Source: JAAYTY01 sp964569245 (lineage in GTDB: Bacteria; Fermentibacterota; Fermentibacteria; Fermentibacterales; Fermentibacteraceae). Taken from it: 64,000 nt of DNA. Below are positions 17,606-26,831 of this stretch, piece after piece. The notes under the pieces are model-generated. The model ran no database searches and was not told where the DNA came from. It saw only the letters and a list, made by a program, of their open reading frames with translations. The translations under genes and the position numbers were made by a program. How positions within the stretch are numbered: the stretch's first letter is position 1; the number at the start of each line of letters is the position of its first letter. The stretch covers positions 1 to 64,000 of the forward strand of contig CAZMTK010000002.1 in NCBI GenBank assembly GCA_964569245.1. Reading direction: 5' to 3'.

Positions 17606-19357
17606 CTACCTGACTATCGTCATCCTTCCCACTGCGGCCTCGCCGTTGCACTCGGCACGCAGGAGGTAGATGCCGTTGCCCATGGAAGAGGGCACGACGA
17701 AGGACAGGCTGTGGCTCCCCTGTCCGAGATCGCCGCTGTGAAGAACAGCGATCTGACGTCCGGCAAGGTCGAACGCCTTGATCACTACCCTGCCCGCCTC
17801 GCCTGTGTAGAGGTCGAAGACGGCGATTGAGGACACCGGGTTGGGAGTAACAGACGAGATCACGAGGCCTGGAGCAGGCACGATGCCCGAGCCGCTCTCG
17901 ATGCCGACCGAGATGGCGGCCTGAACGGCTTCTAGCGCCCTGATGCGGCCGGAGCCGTGCGTGTTCTCCTTGCCAGAGGCGCCGAGGTCGAGGGCCGTCT
18001 GCTCGAGGATCTGGTCTACCTGCGCGGGGCTGAGCGTCGGGTTCGCGTCGAGCATCAGTGCCATGAGACCGGCGTTGTGAGGGGTGGCCATGGAGGTTCC
18101 GCTCATGGTCGTATAGACGTTCGTTCCCGGCCAGCTGCAGCTGTAGACGTCGACGCCGGGGGCGCAGACGTCCGGACGGATCAGGCCTGCGTTCGGCGGA
18201 GTGTCGTTGTAGTCGAACCAGGGGGCTATCCCCTCCCATACGACATAGCCGCGGCTCGAGAAGTCCGCGATCACGTCGCTGCTGTTCGTCGCTCCGACGC
18301 AGATGCATGCCGAGTGGCCACCAGGTGCGGTCTGCTGGGGGTGCGTCCACGGGGGAGGGCAGTCACCGGGCGTGCGGATGGTGTAGGAGGAGGGACCCTC
18401 GTTTCCGGCGGCGATGCTGTGAGGGACGCCGGCTGCGAGGATGTTCTCCTCTGCCGTGCGCCAGAGGGCTCTCTGGGGGTTCCACGCGGGCATGTAGCCC
18501 AGTGACGTGCTCAGAACGTCGGCGCCGTGGTCAACGGCCCATTCGAACCCGTCCATCACGTTCTGCTCCGCATCCGGGCTGACGGTGGTCATGACCTTCA
18601 CGGCCATGATGATCGCATCTGGGGCCACGCCGCAGTTGGTGCCCGCCGTGCCGTCGCTGGCTACGGAGCCGGCGCAGTGCGTGCCGTGATTGGAGCTTGT
18701 AGGCATCGGGTCGCCGTCGCCGTCCTCCATGTCCCATCCGTAGTGCAAACCGGCCGGCGTGTCGTGCCACATGTGGGTCTGGAGATCGAGGTGCAGATAG
18801 TTGACGCCGGTGTCTATCACGCCGACGACTATGTCAGTGCCGGTGTAGCCCATCGACCAGACGCTCGGGGCGCCGATCTTGTCGACTCCCCAGGCGTTCG
18901 CGCGGCTCGCCTCCCCGGGCGTGCCGGGGCGCTCGTCGATGGGTTCGATGAAGATGCTCGTGGCCGGCCTGAAATCCACCCAGGCCACGTCGTCGCGCAT
19001 GGCTATCTGGCGGATGACCTCCTCCGTGGCGCTGCAGCTTATGAAGTTGGCCAGCCAGTTGGTGTGGAGGTTCGTCACGAGCCCCTCGGGATAGGCCTTG
19101 AGCTGCTCGAGAATCGGCTGCTGCGTAGCCTCGGCCACCGACTTGAAGACATCGCATGCGAACTCGCGGCGCTCGGCTCGTGTCATGCCGGCTGTCACCT
19201 GGTCGATGTACGAGGGATCGGCATCGCCCAGGGGCTTGATGTAGATGTCCACCAGGTCGCCCGAGCGGGTCTGCTCGAGCTGCTCGACCAGGCGGGGCTC
19301 CATCATTCCGGCCGTGACCGACAGAGCGAGTACGGCGCAAACAACCAGGTATCTCAT
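17606..19357 (-). CDS. Secreted subtilisin-like serine protease (S8) with sorting tail
   Basis: 583 residues. The signal peptide covers about 1-17. The inhibitor-like propeptide covers 20-135, with V-D-I-Y-I-K-P early and V-A-W-V-D-F at its end. The catalytic domain has D182 in V-I-D-T-G, H224 in N-H-G-T-H-C-A-G, the oxyanion N319 in A-A-G-N-E-G and S422 in S-G-T-S-M-A-T-P, a complete triad. The last 85 residues are the Ig-like sorting tail (A-F-D-L-A-G-R, G-I-Y-L-L-R, end R-M-T-I-V-R). GGGAGGAAGA directly precedes the ATG. Extracellular protein degradation is likely, matching the GH85 and C39-like exoenzymes elsewhere in the window. Confidence 0.93.
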   Translation of the reverse strand: MRYLVVCAVLALSVTAGMMEPRLVEQLEQTRSGDLVDIYIKPLGDADPSYIDQVTAGMTRAERREFACDVFKSVAEATQQPILEQLKAYPEGLVTNLHTNWLANFISCSATEEVIRQIAMRDDVAWVDFRPATSIFIEPIDERPGTPGEASRANAWGVDKIGAPSVWSMGYTGTDIVVGVIDTGVNYLHLDLQTHMWHDTPAGLHYGWDMEDGDGDPMPTSSNHGTHCAGSVASDGTAGTNCGVAPDAIIMAVKVMTTVSPDAEQNVMDGFEWAVDHGADVLSTSLGYMPAWNPQRALWRTAEENILAAGVPHSIAAGNEGPSSYTIRTPGDCPPPWTHPQQTAPGGHSACICVGATNSSDVIADFSSRGYVVWEGIAPWFDYNDTPPNAGLIRPDVCAPGVDVYSCSWPGTNVYTTMSGTSMATPHNAGLMALMLDANPTLSPAQVDQILEQTALDLGASGKENTHGSGRIRALEAVQAAISVGIESGSGIVPAPGLVISSVTPNPVSSIAVFDLYTGEAGRVVIKAFDLAGRQIAVLHSGDLGQGSHSLSFVVPSSMGNGIYLLRAECNGEAAVGRMTIVR

Positions 19358-19384
19358 TCTTCCTCCCTGTCCCTCCAGTTTCCC

Positions 19385-20188
19385 CTATCTTCGAACCAGC
19401 CCGCTCTCATCGGCACCCATGGTCTTCGATGCCTCCCAGGCCTCGTCCATCTCGGACACAGAGGCCTCGGGTAGTGAAACACCCCTCGAAGAGAGGAGTT
19501 CCTCCATCGCGGCGAACCTGTCCATGAACTTCCTGTTGGCGCGCCGCAGCAGCCTCTCCGGCTCGAATCCCAAGAGCCGGGCATAATTTACAGCACTGAA
19601 AAGCACATCGGCAAGCTCGCCCTCGAGGGCGCAGCGATCGCCCTTCGCCGAGGCGGCCCTGCACTCCTCGATCTCCTCGAGGAGCTTCTCCAGGGCGCCT
19701 TCGGCATCAGGCCAGTCGAAACCGATCTCAGAAGCTCTCTGCTGGATCCTCCAGGCCGTCTGCAGGGCAGGCAGTCCGCCGGGGATCGAGGTGAAGAAGC
19801 CCTCCCGCCTCTTCTCGGCGGACTTGATGGCCTCCCACTGCCTCTCGACCTCCGCCGGGCTCATCCTCCCGGGTTCGGAGAAGACGTGAGGGTGTCTTCT
19901 CACGAGCTTCTCCGATATGCCCCGGGCGACGCCGTCCAGGTCGAACCAGCCTGACTCCTCGGCGATCACGGCGGCCATGACGACGTGGAGAAGCAGGTCC
20001 CCGAGCTCCTGGCGGAGAGCGTCCCAGTCCTCCTTCTCGACGGCATCGGCAGCCTCGTACGCCTCCTCCAGCAGGAACGGCCTGAGGGAGGACACGGTCT
20101 GGCTCCTGTCCCACTCGCATCCGCCGGGTCCTCGAAGAGTGCGAACGATACCGACGAGCCTGCCGATCGACTCGAGCCCGTCAGCCAT
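19385..20188 (-). CDS. mazG: Nucleoside triphosphate pyrophosphohydrolase MazG
   Basis: Hydrolyses (d)NTPs to NMP and PPi, thought to clean damaged or excess nucleotides. The 267 residues hold two MazG-type four-helix domains: the first with C-E-W-D-R-S-Q-T, L-L-E-E-A-Y-E and E-L-G-D-L-L-L-H-V (Mg-binding E-E-x-x-E plus E-x-x-D), then R-R-H-P-H-V-F and the K/R-R-E-G-F-F region. The second has L-L-E-E-I-E-E and E-L-A-D-V-L-F-S-A-V-N-Y-A. This is the E. coli MazG layout and length. The start overlaps the lpd stop by eight bases, so translation is probably coupled. Confidence 0.94.
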   Translation of the reverse strand: MADGLESIGRLVGIVRTLRGPGGCEWDRSQTVSSLRPFLLEEAYEAADAVEKEDWDALRQELGDLLLHVVMAAVIAEESGWFDLDGVARGISEKLVRRHPHVFSEPGRMSPAEVERQWEAIKSAEKRREGFFTSIPGGLPALQTAWRIQQRASEIGFDWPDAEGALEKLLEEIEECRAASAKGDRCALEGELADVLFSAVNYARLLGFEPERLLRRANRKFMDRFAAMEELLSSRGVSLPEASVSEMDEAWEASKTMGADESGLVRR

Positions 20189-21539
20189 GGATCGCCCCAG
20201 CGCCGAACGCCTCTCCAGCCTCCATGATCATCTCCGTGAGGGTCGGATGGGGATGGACTGCGTCGCCCAGCTCCACGGCCTTCAGCCCGTTCTGCACCGC
20301 GAGGACCGCCTCGCCTATCAGGCTGCTGGCCTCCCTTCCCACGATCTGCGCCCCGATGAGCACTCCGTCCGAGGCCCTGGCGATGAGCTTGACGAAGCCC
20401 TCCGTCTCGCCGAGGCCGACCGCCCTCCCGTTGGCGATGTACCTCGACCTTTTCACTTCCACCTCGACCCCCCTCGCCGACAGCTCCTCCTCCCCGGGTC
20501 CCACGACCGCCACTTCGGGGCTCGTGAAGATGCACGAGGGCATTGCCTCGGGGTTGACGACCCTCCGCCCGGCTCCGAACATGTGGTCCACGGCCGCCAG
20601 AGCCTGGGCGCTCGCCGCGTGGGCGAGCTGCCACCGGCCCGTGACGTCCCCGGCCGCGTAGATGCCTGGCGCAGAGGTCCGCATGTGTTCGTCCACCTCG
20701 ATTCCCTTCCGGCCTGCGGAGACGCCGGCCTCCTCAAGGCCCAGCCCTTCGGTGACCGGAACCCTTCCCGCCGCCACAAGCACGGAAGCTGCCTCCAGGC
20801 GCTCCCCGCCCTCGAGGATCACGTATCCGGAGCAGCCGTTCGAGCCAGCCGACTCGACCTTCTTCGACAGGTGGATCCGAACGCCCGATCTCGACAGCGC
20901 CGAGTGGACTGCCCTGCGGATGTCGTCGTCGAGCCCTGGCAGCAGCCCCGGGAGCATCTCCACGATCGTCACCTCCACCCCGAAGGCGCTCAGGAACGAG
21001 GCGAACTCGCAGCCGATGACTCCGCCGCCGATGATGATCAGGGACGCCGGGAGATCCTTCCACTCGAGCGCTTCGTCGCTGGACGACAGGCCGCAAGACC
21101 CAAGGGGGCCAGGGAAGTACGGCCTCGAGCCGGAGGAGAGCAGGATGTTGCGGGAAACCAGCTCCCGCCCCTCGACATCCACTGCTCCGGGCCCCTTCAG
21201 AACCCCCCTTCCGCGGACGAGCTCGATCCCCATCGCGGTCAGGCGGGCTTCTATCCCCTTCCGGAGCCTCGTCACTACCATGTCCTTGCGCTTCGAGGCC
21301 GACCCGAAGTCAATCGAGAGGGAGCCGGAGAGACCCATCTTCGAGGCTGATGAACCCGCTCTGAGAAGCTCGGCGGTGGCCGCGAAAGCCTTGGTTGGGA
21401 TGCACCCCCTGTTCAGGCACGTTCCTCCCACGTGCGCCTGCTCCACTACCGCGACCCTTCGGCCGAGCTGGGCGGCCCGGATTGCCGGAACATAGCCGGC
21501 AGGGCCTCCCCCGATGACTACGAGATCGAACCGGGACAA
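20181..21539 (-). CDS. lpdA: Dihydrolipoyl dehydrogenase (E3-type flavoprotein)
   Basis: FAD-dependent pyridine nucleotide-disulfide oxidoreductase that reoxidises protein-bound dihydrolipoamide in 2-oxoacid dehydrogenase or glycine-cleavage complexes. The TTG at 21539 was chosen because GGAGGT lies five bases upstream and the protein then starts directly with the FAD site V-V-I-G-G-G-P-A-G-Y; length is 452. The redox disulfide is G-G-T-C-L-N-R-G-C-I-P-T-K-A, with Arg in place of the common Val. A second NAD-binding G-G-G-V-I-G-C-E-F-A and the C-terminal H-P-H-P-T-L-T-E with the active-site His follow. No E1/E2 genes are in the window. It is divergent from the TPR-tldD-tldE operon. Confidence 0.9.
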   Translation of the reverse strand: MSRFDLVVIGGGPAGYVPAIRAAQLGRRVAVVEQAHVGGTCLNRGCIPTKAFAATAELLRAGSSASKMGLSGSLSIDFGSASKRKDMVVTRLRKGIEARLTAMGIELVRGRGVLKGPGAVDVEGRELVSRNILLSSGSRPYFPGPLGSCGLSSSDEALEWKDLPASLIIIGGGVIGCEFASFLSAFGVEVTIVEMLPGLLPGLDDDIRRAVHSALSRSGVRIHLSKKVESAGSNGCSGYVILEGGERLEAASVLVAAGRVPVTEGLGLEEAGVSAGRKGIEVDEHMRTSAPGIYAAGDVTGRWQLAHAASAQALAAVDHMFGAGRRVVNPEAMPSCIFTSPEVAVVGPGEEELSARGVEVEVKRSRYIANGRAVGLGETEGFVKLIARASDGVLIGAQIVGREASSLIGEAVLAVQNGLKAVELGDAVHPHPTLTEMIMEAGEAFGAGAIHG

Positions 21540-21562
21540 TCTGACCTCCGACGCGAGTGTGA

Positions 21563-21591
21563 GTGCAGCACGGCATGAGCACGGATATAAT
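21563..21591 (+). promoter_or_regulatory. Probable promoter of the TPR-tldD-tldE operon
   Basis: A perfect TATAAT lies at 21586-21591 in otherwise GC-rich DNA, 30 bases before the ATG at 21622. The hexamer 17 bases upstream (GTGCAG, 21563-21568) is a poor -35 match, so activator help or a weak promoter is possible. Confidence 0.5.
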
Positions 21592-21621
21592 ACCGGACAT
21601 GACGAGCCCGGGGGAGGACCG

Positions 21622-22371
21622 ATGGTCTGGCTCATGGCGGCATTCGTTCTAGGCTCGGAGGCGGATTTCGTCGAGATGTCCGCAAGGCTGGACTGCGATC
21701 TAGGCTTCGCCTACCTCGACCAGAATCTGCTGGAGCAGGCCGAGGCTGAGTTCAGGGACGCACTGGAGCTGATGCCCGGCTATCACGACGCGCTGCTCGG
21801 GCTGGGGAGGGTCTATTCCAGACGCGGATCGTGGGAAATGGCCGAGAGATACCTCAGAGCCTACGTGGATTCCGTGCCCGGTTCGGCCCGGGGATGCATG
21901 GAGCTCGCCGAAGTGCTCCATGCAACTGGCAGGAGCGCTGAATCTGCGGCATTCGCTATCCAGGCCGCGGAATCCTCTCCTGACGACCCTTCGTGCTGGC
22001 TCCTGGCAGGCGAGGCGTCTCTCGCCGCAGGCGACACGGCTGCGGCCTCGGCGTCTCTCCTCCGGGCCATGTCGCTGGGAGGAAGGTCCTCCCTCGAGGC
22101 TGCCACGCTCCAGTCGAGGATACTCCTCTCACAGGGCTGCGAGGATGCGGCCCGCGAACTGCTCGGTGAAGCCTGGGGGGCTGGTCATGCAGAGGCAGGA
22201 TGGCTTCTGGGGAGGCTCTACGCCTCCTGGGGCGACTACCTCAGAGGGCTGTCCCTGGTGAGCCAGGCTCTTTCCTGCTCGCCCAGCGCGCCGTTCGCCG
22301 ACTCGGCGCGGATGCTCCTCGACTCGCTCGCAGGAGCAGGCGTATTCCTGTCGCCGGAGTGCAGCGAGTGA
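21622..22371 (+). CDS. TPR protein upstream of TldD/TldE
   Basis: 249 residues from ATG 21622, preceded by GGGGAGG. A hydrophobic N-terminus (V-W-L-M-A-A-F-V-L-G) may be a short signal peptide or anchor. The rest is at least four tetratricopeptide-like helix pairs, the first being L-G-F-A-Y-L-D-Q-N-L-L-E-Q-A-E-A-E-F followed by A-L-L-G-L-G-R-V-Y. The stop overlaps the tldD GTG (GTGA), so translation is coupled. No enzyme motif is visible. It may act as a scaffold for the TldD/TldE protease or its substrate, which is inference from position only. Confidence 0.75.
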   Translation: MVWLMAAFVLGSEADFVEMSARLDCDLGFAYLDQNLLEQAEAEFRDALELMPGYHDALLGLGRVYSRRGSWEMAERYLRAYVDSVPGSARGCMELAEVLHATGRSAESAAFAIQAAESSPDDPSCWLLAGEASLAAGDTAAASASLLRAMSLGGRSSLEAATLQSRILLSQGCEDAARELLGEAWGAGHAEAGWLLGRLYASWGDYLRGLSLVSQALSCSPSAPFADSARMLLDSLAGAGVFLSPECSE

Positions 22372-23726
22372 CGGACCGCCTGGCGGATGCCGCGAGGGAG
22401 GCTGCGCAGTCCTTCACCGGGGAATACCTCGAGATAAGGGTCGAGGAGAGGATCCATACGACGATCAGACAGGCAGGCACTAGTCCTGCGGAGTACAGCC
22501 CGTTCAGGGAGACCGGGGCGTTCGTCCGGGTCGTCGAGCGTGGGGTGACCGGAAGCGCCTACACCTCCGACTCGGATCCTTCAAAGGCGGTTTCGGCTGC
22601 GGCATCTATGGCCTCGGCTCCGGGAACCCGCGGGAGCACCAGGCTGGCGCTGGAGCGCCCAGTGACGGGCTCCTTCTCCCCCCCCTCGGCCGAGCCGCCG
22701 GGCGAGGTGCCCGCCAGGGAGAAGGCCTTCCTCTGCAGGCGCTACTGCGAACTCCTCGCGGCCTCGAGCCCAGGCGCGTCGTCGAGGGTGGTATACAGGG
22801 AGGTGACAAGGCGGAAGACCGTCGTCACGTCTGCGGGTACGGACGTCACCGAGCACGAGACCCTGTGCGGCTACAGGTTCGACCTGTCAGGCTCGCGAAG
22901 GATCCCGGTGACCAGGGACACAGCCTGGAGGGGGGGCTTCTCCCCCTTCAGATCCTGCGAGGATATCGTGCAGGAGATGGCGCAGGAGCTCTCGGAGATG
23001 GAGCGTTCGTCCTCGATCGGCAGGACGAGGGCGAGGGTGGTTCTCGACCCGGAGATGACCGGCGCGTTCGTACACGAGGTCTTCGGACACCTCAGCGAGC
23101 CCGGATCGCGGGGCTTCCGATACGGCTCATGCGCGAACGCCTCCATTCCAGAGGCTTCGGCATGCGTTTCCGTCGCAGACGATTCGACTCACTTCGACAT
23201 GCCGGGGAGTTGCGCCTTCGACGACGAGGGGGTTCCGGGGTCGAGGAAGCTCCTCGTCTCCAACGGGATGTTCACGGGCGCCATGCACTCGCTCGAGACT
23301 GCCGGCAGGTGCGGGGCGAGGAGCTCCGGCAACGCAAGGGCTCTCGACATCCGCTCATCTCCCGAACCCAGGATGACCTGCACGTATCTCCTCCCCGGAA
23401 CGCTGAAGAAGGAAGACCTGCTCGCCATGGCCTCCGACGGTCTGCTCCTCTATGGAGCTCTGACCGGCTCTACGGACATGGAGTGCTTCTCGATCACGTC
23501 GAGGGGGGGATACGTCATCAGGAACGGGGTGCTCACGACCAGGCTCGGTCCGGTCTCGGTCTCGGGTCGCGTATCTGACATGCTGGGATCGGTTCTGGAG
23601 GTGGCCGACGATCTCCGGCTCTGCAGCGGGACAGGCGGGTGCTCGAGGGCCGGCCAGGGATACCTTCCGGTGAGCTACGGCGGCCCCCACGTGCTGCTCG
23701 GCGAGGTCGACTGCCGGGATGCATGA
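22368..23726 (+). CDS. tldD: TldD-type metalloprotease catalytic subunit
   Basis: Catalytic half of the TldD/TldE protease, which in E. coli degrades unfolded peptides, matures microcin B17 and processes CcdA. The GTG at 22368 overlaps the TPR stop and follows GGAG by seven bases, giving 452 residues. The zinc site is H-E-V-F-G-H (H-E-x-x-x-H) near residue 235. The conserved C-terminal Cys region appears as G-G-C-S-R-A-G-Q-G-Y-L-P-V, in which Cys is the third protein ligand in E. coli TldD. The beta-rich C-terminal domain is complete. tldE follows after three bases, fitting an obligate heterodimer. Confidence 0.92.
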   Translation: MTDRLADAAREAAQSFTGEYLEIRVEERIHTTIRQAGTSPAEYSPFRETGAFVRVVERGVTGSAYTSDSDPSKAVSAAASMASAPGTRGSTRLALERPVTGSFSPPSAEPPGEVPAREKAFLCRRYCELLAASSPGASSRVVYREVTRRKTVVTSAGTDVTEHETLCGYRFDLSGSRRIPVTRDTAWRGGFSPFRSCEDIVQEMAQELSEMERSSSIGRTRARVVLDPEMTGAFVHEVFGHLSEPGSRGFRYGSCANASIPEASACVSVADDSTHFDMPGSCAFDDEGVPGSRKLLVSNGMFTGAMHSLETAGRCGARSSGNARALDIRSSPEPRMTCTYLLPGTLKKEDLLAMASDGLLLYGALTGSTDMECFSITSRGGYVIRNGVLTTRLGPVSVSGRVSDMLGSVLEVADDLRLCSGTGGCSRAGQGYLPVSYGGPHVLLGEVDCRDA

Positions 23727-23729
23727 CGT

Positions 23730-25043
23730 ATGAGAAGCGCGAGGGACTCCCTGCTCAGGCTTGCATCGAGCGTCTGCGAGTCCGCCGAGGCCCTTTCGGT
23801 TGAGGACAGAGTCTCGAGGGCCACGGCAGGCGCGGACGCCTCGATAACACTTGGCTCCGGATACGGGCTGACGCTCTCGGCCAGGGTGGTGAGGGACGGC
23901 CGGATAGGCCTGGGCACCTCCTTCGGGCCGCCCGATCTTCCAGACCTCGTGGACATGGCCATTTCCGCAGCGAGGATAGGCCCTCGCGCGACTTTCGACT
24001 TTCCGGGGAGCGCCGACCCCGGCCGGCTGGATACGAGTCATCCCGCTCTCGAAGCCATGGCTGCGGAGGATCTGGCCGGATACATCCTTCAGGCCAGCGA
24101 CATTCTGGAGGCACGCCAGCCCGGGTCCGTTCTCACAGGGAGCATGTGTCTAAGGAGGTCGCTGATAGCCCTCGCGAACACATCCGGATTCGAGGGCTCT
24201 TACGAGAAGACTACTCTGGAGGTGGTTCTCGACGTTTCGACACCGCTGCGAGGCTGCCGCACGCTCACTCAGGGGCTGAGGTTCTCGACGGGCCTGCCCC
24301 TTGCCGATGCGGATGTCGTGCTCGAAGACCTGTTGAAGAGGGCCTCGCTCCCGGTGGCGGAGGGCTGGACTCCGCCATCTGACTGCAGCGTGATACTCGC
24401 ACCGCAGGTGCTGTCCACCGTTCTGCAGTCCCTCAGGGCCGGCTCCAGTGCGTCAGCGCTGGTATCGCGCTCGACCCCCCTGATGAACAGGGAGGGTGCT
24501 CGCCTGGCTCCGTCCATCGTATCGATCGCCGACCGGCCAAGGCTGCCCTACGGCGCAGCTTCAGCGCCGTTCGACGCGGAGGGAGTTCCTACGACGGACA
24601 GGAATCTGATATCGGCGGGGAGGTTCACGGGTTTCGTGTACGATCTCGCGACCTCCGCGGCCGCCGGCTCGGGATCTGCGGGAAGCGCGGGCAGGGTGGC
24701 CGGAGACCCCCCCTCCCCCGTCTGTACGAACCTGGTGATGTCCACGGGTTCCGAGAGCCTCGAAGAAATGATGAGGCGGGCGGGGACCGGGATGGTCGTC
24801 GCTTCCGTTCTGCCTGGAGGATCAGGAGACCTGATGAAGGGCGACTTCGACTTCCAGGTCTCGTGCGCAGTGGTGCTCTCCGGAGGCGAACCGTTAGCCG
24901 TCGCTTCCGGCTTCCCCTTCTCCGGCAACGCATACAGCTTGCTGGCAGCGATAGAATCAGTAGAGGATTCGCTCCACTGCGCCGGGCAGGACTGGCTGCC
25001 CCACATCCTGGTATCGCCCGGCTGGAGCGGAAGGAGCGGTTGA
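23730..25043 (+). CDS. tldE: TldE/PmbA non-catalytic partner of TldD
   Basis: 437 residues with PmbA architecture: an N-terminal alpha/beta region (D-A-S-I-T-L-G-S-G-Y-G-L-T), then the beta-rich domain with P-P-S-D-C-S-V-I-L-A-P and the P-F-D-A-E-G-V-P-T element shared by both subunits. It ends with S-G-N-A-Y-S-L-L and W-L-P-H-I-L-V. As expected for TldE it lacks the H-E-x-x-x-H zinc motif found in TldD. It follows tldD by three bases. The two proteins form a heterodimer that encloses the active site. No RiPP precursor or toxin-antitoxin gene is adjacent, so the substrate here is unknown. Confidence 0.9.
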   Translation: MRSARDSLLRLASSVCESAEALSVEDRVSRATAGADASITLGSGYGLTLSARVVRDGRIGLGTSFGPPDLPDLVDMAISAARIGPRATFDFPGSADPGRLDTSHPALEAMAAEDLAGYILQASDILEARQPGSVLTGSMCLRRSLIALANTSGFEGSYEKTTLEVVLDVSTPLRGCRTLTQGLRFSTGLPLADADVVLEDLLKRASLPVAEGWTPPSDCSVILAPQVLSTVLQSLRAGSSASALVSRSTPLMNREGARLAPSIVSIADRPRLPYGAASAPFDAEGVPTTDRNLISAGRFTGFVYDLATSAAAGSGSAGSAGRVAGDPPSPVCTNLVMSTGSESLEEMMRRAGTGMVVASVLPGGSGDLMKGDFDFQVSCAVVLSGGEPLAVASGFPFSGNAYSLLAAIESVEDSLHCAGQDWLPHILVSPGWSGRSG

Positions 25044-25046
25044 TCA

Positions 25047-26045
25047 CTACTCCACTACGGCGGCGTCCTTCCTTCCTCCAAGCGCTTCAGCGAGTCTCCG
25101 GGGGCCTCCCCAGAGGAGCACCGCGGCGCCGAATGCAGCGAGTTCGGCCAGGGACAGCCACAATCTCGATGCGAGAGCCACCAGCGCGAGCTGTCCGTGG
25201 TCGGCCTCGCCGACGCTGGTTCCCGACAGCAGGAGAGCCATCAGCCAGGTCAGCGTGATCTCGCTGACTCCGAGCCCACCCGGCGCCAGTAGAACGAGGA
25301 AGCCGATGCCGATGGAGGTCGGCAGGAGGGCGACTCCCGGGAAGACCGGGAGTTCGATGCCGAAGCTCCTCGCGAGGAGCAGAAACGCGCAGCCCTGCAG
25401 GAGGAAGACCACTAGGTAGACGGGAAGCAGGCGAAGAACGCTGGAGAAGCCGGGATCACCGCACTCGAAGTTCCTGCCCGTGATCTTCGACGCGATCCCG
25501 AGGAGGCGTCTGTAGGCGGTGGGGTGCGCGGAGACCAGCATTACGACGGCGAGAAGGGCCACTGCCGAGAAGGACAGAGCGATGTCCAGGCCGAGCCTGC
25601 CGGAGAGCCTGGGCACGAGCGGCAGCCCGATCATGAGAGAGCCGGATACGATGAAGAGGGTCTCCAGCACCAGCGCCTGTCCGGCGATGACCGACGGCAC
25701 TCCGATCCTCCTCGAGAGCCCGATCTTCCCGACCGCCGCCCAGATCTTCCCGGGCATGTACTTGCCTACCAGCGAGACGAAATGCACCGCATAGGCGTCG
25801 CGCAGCCCTATGGGAGCGCCGGAAACGGTGCAGACGCGCTTCCATGACCAGGCCGCCGCCACGAAATGCACCTGCAGGAGCAGGAACGAGAGGACGAACA
25901 GGAGAGGGTCGAACCGGAGCAGCTCGGAGAGACTGCCTGCCTCGCTGATGCTGCGGGCCGAGGTTGCTACCAGCCATGCCAGGGACGCTCCTGCCAGGAG
26001 GACGCCGGTTGCGGCGGTCGCCCTCCTCGCCTTCAATCCCTGCAC
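25047..26045 (-). CDS. Flippase-like multi-pass membrane protein (UPF0104/LPG-synthase TM domain)
   Basis: 332 residues with about eight transmembrane helices. The motifs V-G-K-Y-M-P-G-K-I-W near residue 95 and a central P-G-G-L-G-V-S-E near 255 are the family marks of the UPF0104/AglD/MprF N-terminal flippase domain (COG0392). No aminoacyltransferase domain is attached. Related proteins flip or supply lipid-linked sugars or modified phospholipids. The 5' end overlaps the preceding orphan gene by 13 bases, making it the last gene of the run that starts with the IIA gene at 32641. Confidence 0.82.
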   Translation of the reverse strand: MQGLKARRATAATGVLLAGASLAWLVATSARSISEAGSLSELLRFDPLLFVLSFLLLQVHFVAAAWSWKRVCTVSGAPIGLRDAYAVHFVSLVGKYMPGKIWAAVGKIGLSRRIGVPSVIAGQALVLETLFIVSGSLMIGLPLVPRLSGRLGLDIALSFSAVALLAVVMLVSAHPTAYRRLLGIASKITGRNFECGDPGFSSVLRLLPVYLVVFLLQGCAFLLLARSFGIELPVFPGVALLPTSIGIGFLVLLAPGGLGVSEITLTWLMALLLSGTSVGEADHGQLALVALASRLWLSLAELAAFGAAVLLWGGPRRLAEALGGRKDAAVVE

Positions 26046-26404
26046 CCGGCGGTTCTGCGGATCAGGCTGGAGACAACGGCGCGGACCTCCAACGCGAGCG
26101 CCACGGGGCTGAGGGCCGAGAGTGCAGCCAGCGAGGCGCCGCGCAGATCGCAGTCGCCCAGAAGCAGAGCGGCCAGGAGCAGCCGGTCTCCTGCGGGCAG
26201 AACACCGAGCTTCACAGAAGAAAGCACGTCCAGGGCAGGCTTGTCCATCCGCGCCCTGTGGAGCCGTCTCGCGAGTTTCCGAGCGGATAGAGGCCGACCG
26301 TCACCCGACCGCCACTCCTCCCGCATTCTCCTGAGGGTTTCCATCTCCTGCCGTGCTCTCGAAGCGGATCCGGCATCCGCTCCTGGGCGGCCGGGATCAG
26401 TCAA
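26033..26404 (-). CDS. Orphan helical protein between hflX and the flippase gene
   Basis: About 123 residues if the TTG at 26404, which overlaps the upstream stop, is used; internal ATGs at 26344 and a little downstream would give about 100 residues. The composition is Ala/Leu/Arg-rich with a basic segment (S-A-R-K-L-A-R-R-L-H-R-A-R) followed by two hydrophobic helices. I recognise no family. It overlaps both neighbours (8 and 13 bases), so it is very likely translated with them. A frame this tightly packed in an operon is more credible than its lack of similarity suggests. Confidence 0.55.
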   Translation of the reverse strand: MTDPGRPGADAGSASRARQEMETLRRMREEWRSGDGRPLSARKLARRLHRARMDKPALDVLSSVKLGVLPAGDRLLLAALLLGDCDLRGASLAALSALSPVALALEVRAVVSSLIRRTAGCRD

Positions 26405-26831
26405 GGACCTTGACCCTGCCCCCGCTGGGGCGGGCATCCTTGAAGCCTGCCCTGTCCCTGACGAAACCTATGAAATGAGGCAGGCAGGCAACGTCGATGA
26501 TCGAATCGAGCAGCCTGGGCGAGGATACTCCTCCTCCCAGGAAAGCTTCGACCAGCCTCTCCTCCAGCAGGCTTCTCCTCTTCTCCTCGGATTCCGCAGA
26601 ATCCCTCCTCCAGCGATCCGGATCGTGGAGACGGAGGAGGAGTCTCCTGGCCTCCCGCTCCTCGTCCGTCAGCGAGCACGCGAGGGACCAGGCGTCCTGA
26701 GTGCATACCAGCTGGAAGAGCTGGTGCCCCAGCAGAGTGAGGTCGATGACATCCCTGTCGTGGAGGTTTGCAAGGCCCTCGAGCCTCTTGACCAGCTTGT
26801 TCACCAGCTTCTGGCGCGTAGATTCATCCAT
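26397..26831 (-). CDS. Orphan acidic helical protein downstream of hflX
   Basis: 144 residues from ATG 26831, which overlaps the hflX stop by eight bases and has CCGGAG seven bases upstream. Nearly all-helical, with no signal peptide or transmembrane segment. Runs such as L-V-N-K-L-V-K-R-L-E-G-L and S-E-E-K-R-R-S-L-L-E-E-R-L-V-E-A-F suggest a soluble helical bundle. No catalytic motif or known domain is recognisable. Position suggests a partner of HflX or a ribosome-associated factor, but this is inference only. Confidence 0.65.
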   Translation of the reverse strand: MDESTRQKLVNKLVKRLEGLANLHDRDVIDLTLLGHQLFQLVCTQDAWSLACSLTDEEREARRLLLRLHDPDRWRRDSAESEEKRRSLLEERLVEAFLGGGVSSPRLLDSIIDVACLPHFIGFVRDRAGFKDARPSGGRVKVLD